Assembly: GCA_011364975.1 (NCBI GenBank)
Contig: RDOE01000018.1
Location: forward strand, 1-47,231
DNA length: 47,231 nucleotides
Source: Promethearchaeota archaeon
GTDB taxonomy: Archaea; Asgardarchaeota; Lokiarchaeia; Sigyniarchaeales; SOKP01
Direction of reading: 5' to 3'
The stretch's first letter is position 1. Every line of letters begins with the position of its first letter. The position numbers and the translations under genes are program-made. Below are positions 40,402 to 47,231 of the stretch, piece by piece. The notes below the pieces were generated by a model. It made no database searches. It was not told the origin of the DNA and saw only the letters and a list, made by a program, of their open reading frames with translations.

Positions 40402-42912
40402 TTAATTTTGGGCTTCAATATCTCGATGTTGCATTTCTAAGAGGCGTTTATATTTTCCGTCTAGTTTTAGAAGCGAATCATGTGTTCCTTGTTCTACTAT
40501 CCCCTTTTTCTCGGAACTTAACACTATGATACGATCAGCATTCTTTATAGTTGAGAGTCTGTGAGCAATGATGATAGTCGTTCTTCCCTTTCTCGCTTTA
40601 TCCAAAGCATCTTGAATTAAGGTTTCAGTATAAGGATCTACAGAAGAAGTCGCTTCATCTAAAATTAGAATTTTAGGGTCAGTTATCAACGCCCTTGCAA
40701 ATGCAATAAGCTGTCGTTGTCCTATAGATATGTTGGATGCATTCTCTTTTAATTTTGTATCATATTTCTTATGCAAAGCTTCAATAAAATTATGTAATCC
40801 TAAAAATTTTGAAACTTCTAACATTTTTTTCTCTATTTCAGGTGTGATTTCATCAAACGCATAAAGTAAATTCTCTTTAATTGTGCCTGTAAAAAGAAAT
40901 GCATCTTGAGGCACCAAACCAATCAAATTTCGAAGCTGTTCTTTACTTATCTCTCGAATATTAACGCTATCTAACTTAATACTACCTTTATTAATATCGT
41001 AAAAGCGCGAGATTAATTTGATTATTGTTGTCTTGCCTGCTCCCGTTTCTCCAACAATAGCAATCGTTTTTCCATTAGGAATCTCTAAGGTAACATCGTT
41101 TAAAACAAAACCTGTTGAATGTTCACGTTGAACAATTTTCCTCTCTTCTTCAATAGCATCAATAACTATTTTTGGGATTTGAGCATAAATATCATCAGGA
41201 ATTTTAATTCTAGCTAGCATCTTTGTCATATTTTGTGGAGAAATTTGATTTATTCCCCCACTTACCATTCCTGACCCTTCACTTTGCAATCCACTAGCGG
41301 AATTTTGCTGAAATAAGCCTTTACGCCTTAAATTGCTCTCAAGCAACTTAGACATTTGTAAAATTGCTTCAGTAGGAATAATTGGTAACTTTATATCGAC
41401 TGAACGCTGATCCACAGATGGAAATGTTGTTTTGAGTTGTGGATTCTTTCTAGCACTCTCTGAATTTGGAATTGCATACCCAAATTCTGCTAAAATATGA
41501 TCAATGATTTCTGATACCTGTTCAGGTTTCTTTCCCATTAAATTAATGAATAACTTATCTCTTAAATTCTGAGGGAAGTTAATCGCATTTTTCAATATGA
41601 AAGATGAATATGGCTGAGGAAATAATTTTATAATCCCTATTAATTCTTGTAATATTGGATTGTCTGAATTAAGTTGTGATTTTTCCTTGATTGGCTTTCT
41701 CTCTTTAGATTTTGAACCAAGATTTATCAACTGATTCTCATCTATATTATATCCAAAACTAACAGAATCAAATTCAATTGTTCCCTCTACATTTTCTATT
41801 ATTTTTGGATTATCTATATCAGGGATTTCCACTTTTTCCTCCAATAAGGTATAAATTCTATCACTTGCCGCTAAAGCTGCCGCAGTGACTTCTTGGATTT
41901 GCATGAGTGTCATGAATGGTCTAAAAAATTGTCCTAATATTGAAATATATGCACTCAATACACCAACCGTAACCGGAATCCCTAAGATGGTAACATGTCC
42001 AAGAACCGTGAAACCACCCGCCAATAATACTCCTGCAGTTAAAATTGACGTGGATAAAGTAATTAGAGGGAAAATTGTAGCCATAAATTTTCGTATTTTA
42101 AGCATTGCGTTATAATTTGCTGTATTTGCTCTATCAAATTCACTAGAAGCTCTCTTCTGCTGACCATAAGCTTGAACTACTTTAGCTCCCGCAACATTCT
42201 CTTGAATTGAGGATGTAACACTCCCGATAGTCTTTCTTGATTCTTTAAATAAATTCATAGCGACTTTTCTAAATAAGTATGTGATAATAAAAAAGATTGG
42301 GAATACAATCATAGAAATTAATGCAAGATATACATTTAATAGATACATGATAAGGACTGTAAGACTTAAACTGACAATACTGGAAATAATTTGAACAAAT
42401 TGTCCCCCGACTAGCTGATTTAAAAGCGTAACGTCATTTGTAGTGATGGAAATAATATCACCAGAAGAACGTAGGTCAAAATAACTTAAGGACATATCCT
42501 GTAACTTAAAGAATAAATCATTTCTTATTTCGAAAGTAATTTTTTGAGATATTTTCCCCATTCCGTATTGGGAGTAATAAGTACCTATAGCCATGATAAC
42601 GAGCAGTGAAAAATAAAAAGTGCTCATAAAAACAATATAATAACTATTTTTAGCTATAATACCGTTATCTATAATACTTGCTGAAATTATAGGGGTTATG
42701 GAAGAAATTAGCGTACCAATAAGTAGTAATACTAAATATATCATAAATTTACTGCGAAAAGGCTTTATATAAGAAAATATCCATTTCCATAACTCTTTCC
42801 GTGGGTGTATTAATTTTGATTTCTCCCCTTCCATGAAGAATCGGGGCCGTGAACTTGCACTAGGTTGTATTATCTCTTTATCTTCTTCATTATTTAAATC
42901 CTTTTTACTCAA
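40402..42912 (-). CDS. ABC exporter half-transporter with large insertion in its ATPase domain
   Basis: This is an 836-residue type IV ABC exporter. The transmembrane domain (about 55-350) has six helices. The ATPase domain opens with IEFDSVSFGYN near residue 380 and resumes at LNDVTLEIPNGKTIAIVG near 605. Walker A is GETGAGKTT. The signature is degenerate, ISIGQ instead of LSGGQ. Walker B keeps the catalytic Glu (LILDEATSSVD). Between the first strand and Walker A there are about 210 extra residues, mostly helical and Ser/Asn-rich. Usual half-exporters are about 580-620 long. It pairs with the neighbour at 42905, overlapping it by 8 nt. The start is TTG behind GGGGTG. Confidence 0.93.
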   Translation of the reverse strand: MSKKDLNNEEDKEIIQPSASSRPRFFMEGEKSKLIHPRKELWKWIFSYIKPFRSKFMIYLVLLLIGTLISSITPIISASIIDNGIIAKNSYYIVFMSTFYFSLLVIMAIGTYYSQYGMGKISQKITFEIRNDLFFKLQDMSLSYFDLRSSGDIISITTNDVTLLNQLVGGQFVQIISSIVSLSLTVLIMYLLNVYLALISMIVFPIFFIITYLFRKVAMNLFKESRKTIGSVTSSIQENVAGAKVVQAYGQQKRASSEFDRANTANYNAMLKIRKFMATIFPLITLSTSILTAGVLLAGGFTVLGHVTILGIPVTVGVLSAYISILGQFFRPFMTLMQIQEVTAAALAASDRIYTLLEEKVEIPDIDNPKIIENVEGTIEFDSVSFGYNIDENQLINLGSKSKERKPIKEKSQLNSDNPILQELIGIIKLFPQPYSSFILKNAINFPQNLRDKLFINLMGKKPEQVSEIIDHILAEFGYAIPNSESARKNPQLKTTFPSVDQRSVDIKLPIIPTEAILQMSKLLESNLRRKGLFQQNSASGLQSEGSGMVSGGINQISPQNMTKMLARIKIPDDIYAQIPKIVIDAIEEERKIVQREHSTGFVLNDVTLEIPNGKTIAIVGETGAGKTTIIKLISRFYDINKGSIKLDSVNIREISKEQLRNLIGLVPQDAFLFTGTIKENLLYAFDEITPEIEKKMLEVSKFLGLHNFIEALHKKYDTKLKENASNISIGQRQLIAFARALITDPKILILDEATSSVDPYTETLIQDALDKARKGRTTIIIAHRLSTIKNADRIIVLSSEKKGIVEQGTHDSLLKLDGKYKRLLEMQHRDIEAQN

Positions 42913-44734
42913 TAGTTAACACCCCAGTTTGAATTTTGGATTTTTGTTTATAATATAAAGTTTCATAAATTTGCTTATATAACACATTTGAAGCAATTAA
43001 TTCATGATGATTCCCAAAACCTACCACACGCCCTCTATCTAATATTAATATTAAATCTGCATTTCGGATTGTAGAAATTCTCTGTGTAATAATGATGGTT
43101 GTAGTGTCTTTCATTATGCTCGCTAAAGCTTCTTGAATGTTGTATTCTGTCTCTACATCCACAGAACTAGTTGAATCGTCAAAAATTAAAATTTTAGGTT
43201 TTATTAACAAAGCTCTAGCAATGGATAAACGTTGTTTTTGACCTCCAGATAATCGAGTCCCACGTTCTCCTACTACAGAATCGTATCCTTTAGGTAAAGA
43301 CATTATAAAATCATGTAAGTCTGCTATTTTAGCTGCATTTATTACTTCTTCTAATTTTGCTCCTTCTTTTCCATAGGCGATATTTTCAAATATGGATTTA
43401 TTAAACAAAAAGGTTTCTTGAGATACGATTCCAATATTACGGCGTAAATCCTTTAAAAGATATCTTTTAATATCCATACGGTCTATTCTTATTCTTCCCT
43501 CATTAATATCATAAAAACGAGGAATAAGATTTATAATTGTAGACTTACCTGAACCAGTTGTACCTAAAATAGCCATAGTTTTGCCTGCAGGAAGTTTAAA
43601 CGAAATTTCCTTTAAAATCTTATTATCGGGGATATACCCAAATGAAACATTATCAAATTCAATATCACCATTTATAAATTTAATTGGCAAAGCATCAGGT
43701 AGGTCTTCTATTTCTGGAGAGGATTCAAGTACTTCCCTTACACGTGTTAATGCCGCATCTGCTTGAATATAAATTAACATTATCTGGCCTAACATCATTA
43801 AAGGAAAGCCCAGAGCTGCTATATAGGATTGCAAAGTTATAATTGTTTGCAAATCCATTGTTCCTTCAATAACCCAAATACCTCCAAGGAAAAAGGTGAT
43901 AATCGTCATAAAGCCTATTATCACATAGATCAAAGGCATATACATTGAATTAAATCTTACAGAATCTACACTTGCCTTATAAAATCTTTTATTATTTTTT
44001 GAAAATTTTAATCTCTCTTTTTGCTGAGTATTAAATATTCTCACAACCTCTGCTCCTATTATATTTTCTCTTATTGTATTAGTTAATTCACCAAAACTCT
44101 CTCTTGTTTCTAAAAAGATAGGTTTTAGTTTTTTAGCGATATAATAAGATATACTGAGTGAAATGATGAAAGTAATGATTAAGAATGCAGATAATTGTAG
44201 ATTGAAAAATAGAAATCCTATTAAGATTCCAATCAATTGAAGCGATGATTGTAAACCAACAGTTAAGCCGAAACCAAAAATCTGTTGTGTTTCTTCGATA
44301 TCACTGGTCGCTCTTGCGATTAATTGTCCCGTTTCAGTTTTATCAAAATATGAAAAAGATTGGCGCGAAATAGCATTACTTATATCATTTCGAAGATAAT
44401 AGATTGCTCGTGATGAAACCTCTGCTCCTCTTAATCTTGCAGCCCTATTTGAGATATAGGTTAAAAACGCAAACATGACTACTAAAAGAAAATTGATAAT
44501 TAACTGAAAGACAGTTGTATTTAATGAGTTATTAGGATCAAGACTACCGACAATTCTACCTATGAATACAGGAGTTAAAGTATAGAAAATAGTTGATAAT
44601 GTCAAAAAGCTAATTTCTAGAATAAAATCTTTTCTCGATTTTAACCAATATTTAAATATCATTCTTGCAGAATTCAATTTTATACCCTTGGTTTCATTTT
44701 TGATTCTAATTGCTAATCTTAAGCTCTCGTACAA
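42905..44734 (-). CDS. ABC exporter half-transporter (partner)
   Basis: This 609-residue type IV exporter has six transmembrane helices (about 45-330) and an ATPase domain: Walker A GTTGSGKST, signature LSGGQ and Walker B ILIFDDSTSSVD. Asp stands where the catalytic Glu is expected, while the partner keeps Glu but has a degenerate signature. Together they would form a heterodimer with one active and one degenerate ATP site, as in LmrCD or TM287/288. The start is uncertain: TTG at 44734, or the later ATG at residue 25. Confidence 0.93.
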   Translation of the reverse strand: MYESLRLAIRIKNETKGIKLNSARMIFKYWLKSRKDFILEISFLTLSTIFYTLTPVFIGRIVGSLDPNNSLNTTVFQLIINFLLVVMFAFLTYISNRAARLRGAEVSSRAIYYLRNDISNAISRQSFSYFDKTETGQLIARATSDIEETQQIFGFGLTVGLQSSLQLIGILIGFLFFNLQLSAFLIITFIISLSISYYIAKKLKPIFLETRESFGELTNTIRENIIGAEVVRIFNTQQKERLKFSKNNKRFYKASVDSVRFNSMYMPLIYVIIGFMTIITFFLGGIWVIEGTMDLQTIITLQSYIAALGFPLMMLGQIMLIYIQADAALTRVREVLESSPEIEDLPDALPIKFINGDIEFDNVSFGYIPDNKILKEISFKLPAGKTMAILGTTGSGKSTIINLIPRFYDINEGRIRIDRMDIKRYLLKDLRRNIGIVSQETFLFNKSIFENIAYGKEGAKLEEVINAAKIADLHDFIMSLPKGYDSVVGERGTRLSGGQKQRLSIARALLIKPKILIFDDSTSSVDVETEYNIQEALASIMKDTTTIIITQRISTIRNADLILILDRGRVVGFGNHHELIASNVLYKQIYETLYYKQKSKIQTGVLTIE

Positions 44735-44745
44735 AAAATATTTAT

Positions 44746-45540
44746 CTATTGACTAACTTCCATCTTATTAAATGATCTTGCACCAATGAATATCAATAAT
44801 GCTCCAAAACCAACAGTTACAGTTAGATCAAGCCAAAATGGATAATATGAAACACCAAGCAAAGTTAATCTAAATAAATCAACGCTATAAGTAAAAGGAT
44901 TAAGCATCAATATAATTTGTAAGGAGGATGGAAATGCTATTAAAGCTCCCGATAACCAAAACATAGGCATAACAATAAATGTTTGGATTAAGCCAAAGGA
45001 CTGCATATCACTCAAGCGAGTACTAATAATTAATCCAATTCCAACCACACCTAGGCTGGCCAATAACGAAACGGGAATAATTAACATTATACGCCAAATT
45101 AAATTGAGATCATATCCAAAATATCCAATCGCAACACTTAAAATAATTATGGTAACTACTTGTATTACCGTTTGTAACGCTACTCCTAAAGTTCTTCCTA
45201 ACATTAACGTTCCTCGGCTAACTGGGGCAACTAATAATTCTTTCATAAAACCAAACATTTTATCTCTAAAAATTGACATGCCCCCAAATATACCTGTAAA
45301 TAATATTACAATAGCCGCCATTCCTGAAGCCACAAAAGCTCTAGGATTAACAATTATCCCTTGAATAGTAACTGGACTTGATGAAAAACCCGCCCCAAAC
45401 ACAAATAAAAACAATAAACCCTGTGCTAGTGATGAAATAATTCTTGATTTGCTTCTCCAATAACCTATTAATTCTCTTTTTGCTAAAATCCACACTACAC
45501 TATAATTCATTTTTGTTCTTAACACTTTTGATTCTAACAT
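44746..45540 (-). CDS. ABC-2 type transporter permease (DrrB-like)
   Basis: This is a 264-residue membrane protein with six hydrophobic helices, of the ABC2_membrane family. It has the coupling region KELLVAPVSRGTLMLGRTLG and the conserved NPFTYSVDLFR near the end, as in DrrB and NodJ. It exports a drug, lipid or glycan with the ATPase encoded just upstream. The ATG lies 7 nt after the ATPase stop, and GGAAGTGAG gives a Shine-Dalgarno site. Confidence 0.92.
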   Translation of the reverse strand: MLESKVLRTKMNYSVVWILAKRELIGYWRSKSRIISSLAQGLLFLFVFGAGFSSSPVTIQGIIVNPRAFVASGMAAIVILFTGIFGGMSIFRDKMFGFMKELLVAPVSRGTLMLGRTLGVALQTVIQVVTIIILSVAIGYFGYDLNLIWRIMLIIPVSLLASLGVVGIGLIISTRLSDMQSFGLIQTFIVMPMFWLSGALIAFPSSLQIILMLNPFTYSVDLFRLTLLGVSYYPFWLDLTVTVGFGALLIFIGARSFNKMEVSQ

Positions 45541-45546
45541 CTAATC

Positions 45547-46878
45547 TCACTTCCTCAATTGCCTCATTTGAATCATTTTTTTAACATCTTTTGATAGATT
45601 TGAAGATTCTTCTCGAATTGCAGTCCCAACATAATGAAGGAACACATCCTCCAAGGTAGGTTGATGCATATTTACAGTTTTGATAATTAAATTACTTTCA
45701 TTTACTTCATGGATAATGAGTGGTAATTGTTTACCACCATTCTCACATGAGATCGATATTGAAGGCTCATTATTATTTTCGTCCTCGATAAGCTCGCCCT
45801 TTTTTATTTTTATTAGTTCTTCCTTTATGTTATCTGGAACCTCTTCTATAAGTTTTTCATCAAACATGTTTGCAATCTGCTTTTTCATGGCTAAAGGAGC
45901 ATTAAGGAACATATTCGCAGCCATCGGCATTTTTTTCCAAGCCATAAGTAATTTGTTAGGGTCTGATAAGATGTCTCGCATTCTGGCTTTTATCATTTCG
46001 GGATCAATATTAGGCATCCCTTTAGGGAGTTGAATATCAGGTATCATTTCCTGTGTACTATCAGCAGTTCCAAACCTTACGTTTTTCACGCCAGATATTC
46101 CTTTAATTTTATTTATGAGCATAGGTACTTTAAATCTATCTTCTAATGACTCAAACTGGATGTCAATAACATCTCCAGATATTTGTTTCTTTAAATTTTC
46201 AGATGTGTCCATTGCAATTATTTTTCCATGATCCATAATACAAATTCTATCTGCAAGAATATCTGCCTCTTCCATGTAATGAGTCGTAATTAAAATAGTC
46301 ATTTTGGAATTACCTTCATTTAATTCCTTAATTTTATCCCAAATCTTTCTACGAGTTTGGGGATCCAAACCTAATGTGGGTTCATCAAGAAATAAGACCT
46401 TTGGTTCATGAATTAACCCTCTCGCAATTTCCAAGCGTCTTTTCATTCCTCCAGAATAATTCTTCACTAAGGTATTTGCTTTATCCTCAAGATCTACTAA
46501 TTTTAAAACTTCTTTGATCTTTAATTGTCGTTCCTTCTTTGGCATTCCGTATAAAACTGCATGTAATTCCAAATTTTCCCAACCTTTCATTTCACTATCT
46601 AATGATGGTTCTTGAAAGACAATACCAATACTTTTTCTAACCTTATCTGGGTCCTCATTAACATTAAAATTATTAACAATAACTTCCCCTTGTGTAGAAG
46701 ATAATAGAGTTGCAAGAACACTTATAGTAGTGGTTTTTCCTGCACCATTTGGGCCTAATAATGCAAATATCTCCCCTTCTTTAATGTTAAAGTTAATATT
46801 ATCTACAGCTTTCACATTTCCAACTTCATATATCTTAGTGAAATTTTTTACTTCAATTATATTTCCATTCAAATTCAA
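45547..46878 (-). CDS. ABC transporter ATPase (DrrA-like) with C-terminal insertion
   Basis: This is a 443-residue ATPase. Walker A is GPNGAGKTT (about 39-47), the signature YSGGMKRR, Walker B LFLDEPTLGLD and the H-loop TTHYMEEAD. The first 240 residues are a normal DrrA domain. The C-terminal part has about 110 extra residues (about 265-375): a Met/Pro-rich, helical segment with PNIDPEMIKARMRDIL and AMKKQIANMFDEK. A DrrA-type end with PTLEDVFLHYVG follows. Typical DrrA is 310-330. The start is TTG, overlapping the PadR stop by 4 nt. Confidence 0.92.
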   Translation of the reverse strand: MNLNGNIIEVKNFTKIYEVGNVKAVDNINFNIKEGEIFALLGPNGAGKTTTISVLATLLSSTQGEVIVNNFNVNEDPDKVRKSIGIVFQEPSLDSEMKGWENLELHAVLYGMPKKERQLKIKEVLKLVDLEDKANTLVKNYSGGMKRRLEIARGLIHEPKVLFLDEPTLGLDPQTRRKIWDKIKELNEGNSKMTILITTHYMEEADILADRICIMDHGKIIAMDTSENLKKQISGDVIDIQFESLEDRFKVPMLINKIKGISGVKNVRFGTADSTQEMIPDIQLPKGMPNIDPEMIKARMRDILSDPNKLLMAWKKMPMAANMFLNAPLAMKKQIANMFDEKLIEEVPDNIKEELIKIKKGELIEDENNNEPSISISCENGGKQLPLIIHEVNESNLIIKTVNMHQPTLEDVFLHYVGTAIREESSNLSKDVKKMIQMRQLRK

Positions 46879-47231
46879 TTACCTGTAATTTTTCTTTTTA
46901 ATATATCAATTCTTTCATTTATTCTCTTAAGTTGTTCACTCAAATTTTTAATATCCCTTGAAGTTCTTACTCTTTGAAGTTCAAGAAATTCTAGTTGTTC
47001 TTGTCCTGATTTCTCATCAAATCTATTTAAAATTAGATTAACGGGGTGAAGCTTATGTATGTCCTTGGGTAAAGTAGCCTTCTCTTCACCTAACATTGCA
47101 ATTTTCAGGGTTTCGAATGAGTTTTCGATTAAGTTCTTCTTTTCTAACATAATTCTTAAGGTTGATTGACCTTTCGGAGTGATTTCATATATTTTCCGAT
47201 TTCTTCCTTCAACTTGTTCTTCTTGGTAGGC
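46875..47231 (-). CDS. PadR-family transcriptional regulator, 5' end cut by window edge
   Basis: The reading frame is open to the right edge, so the N-terminal winged-helix is partly outside. Visible are the wing (EGRNRKIYEITPKGQSTL), typical of PadR, and a C-terminal helical dimerisation region ending in a coiled coil (NLSEQLKRINERIDILKRK). PadR repressors commonly sit next to the transporter they control and respond to its substrate. Here its stop overlaps the DrrA start, so it is the first visible gene of the transporter operon. 119 residues are visible. Confidence 0.85.
   Translation of the reverse strand, partial: AYQEEQVEGRNRKIYEITPKGQSTLRIMLEKKNLIENSFETLKIAMLGEEKATLPKDIHKLHPVNLILNRFDEKSGQEQLEFLELQRVRTSRDIKNLSEQLKRINERIDILKRKITGN

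Noticed and set aside
40402-42912. An intein in the ABC exporter
   Set aside because: The insert has no Cys or Ser at the start with a His-Asn at the end in intein form and no homing-endonuclease motif.

Overview
The window is AT-rich archaeal DNA and most likely comes from an Asgard archaeon of the Lokiarchaeia type. The archaeal information genes are aIF1A, aIF2-gamma, Spt5, transcription factor S and TATA-box promoters. The Asgard signals are two Ras-like small GTPases, a longin/roadblock-like protein and a eukaryote-type ribosomal protein eL22. Central carbon genes include a type III RuBisCO next to ribose-1,5-bisphosphate isomerase, a tungsten-type aldehyde:ferredoxin oxidoreductase and two acyl-CoA dehydrogenases. 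I see no CRISPR array, insertion sequence, phage module or tRNA gene.

Layout. 1-2666: two tandem secreted beta-propeller paralogues (the first runs off the left edge). 2750-11626: AOR, thioredoxin-like protein, DUF4139 protein, a small coiled-coil Cys protein, two acyl-CoA dehydrogenases and a small membrane protein. 11888-14531: longin/roadblock-like protein, Spt5, aIF1A and a cupin. 14696-21035: iron alcohol dehydrogenase, two GTPases flanking a PIN protein, a cupin, a PAS/GAF sensor without an output domain and a membrane protein. 21121-21373: an independent RNA gene with its own TATA box. 21534-29804: a gingipain-like peptidase, a zinc protein, an aIF2-gamma with an extra helix-hairpin-helix domain, membrane proteins, a RecJ-like DHH phosphoesterase and a DUF167 protein. 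29814-34145 (minus): zinc ribbon, R15P isomerase, RuBisCO, eL22, a CitG-like protein and TFS. 34366-36198: UvrC. 36226-40300 (minus): alpha/beta hydrolase, radical SAM protein, ROK kinase and phosphohexomutase. 40402-47231 (minus): a PadR regulator leading a five-gene ABC transporter operon.

The main discovery is the RNA gene on the minus strand at 21137-21348. It is a 5S rRNA gene in circularly permuted order. The 3' half comes first and the 5' half second. The native 5' and 3' ends are joined through a UUCG tetraloop that caps helix I. The new ends lie at the two conserved bulged adenosines of helix III, inside a pairing that resembles the archaeal bulge-helix-bulge (BHB) splice motif. Cutting both bulges at the usual positions and ligating would restore the conserved CGGAAGUUAA of 5S rRNA exactly and give a 149-nt circular 5S rRNA. 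I know of permuted 5S genes only from some mitochondria, and of BHB-processed permuted genes only for tRNAs.

Other points of note: an aIF2-gamma carrying a RadA-like HhH domain, an ABC exporter with about 210 extra residues inside its nucleotide-binding domain, two genes that appear to start at ATT and CTG behind good Shine-Dalgarno sites, and several genes whose TATA box lies about 27 nt before the start codon, suggesting leaderless mRNAs.
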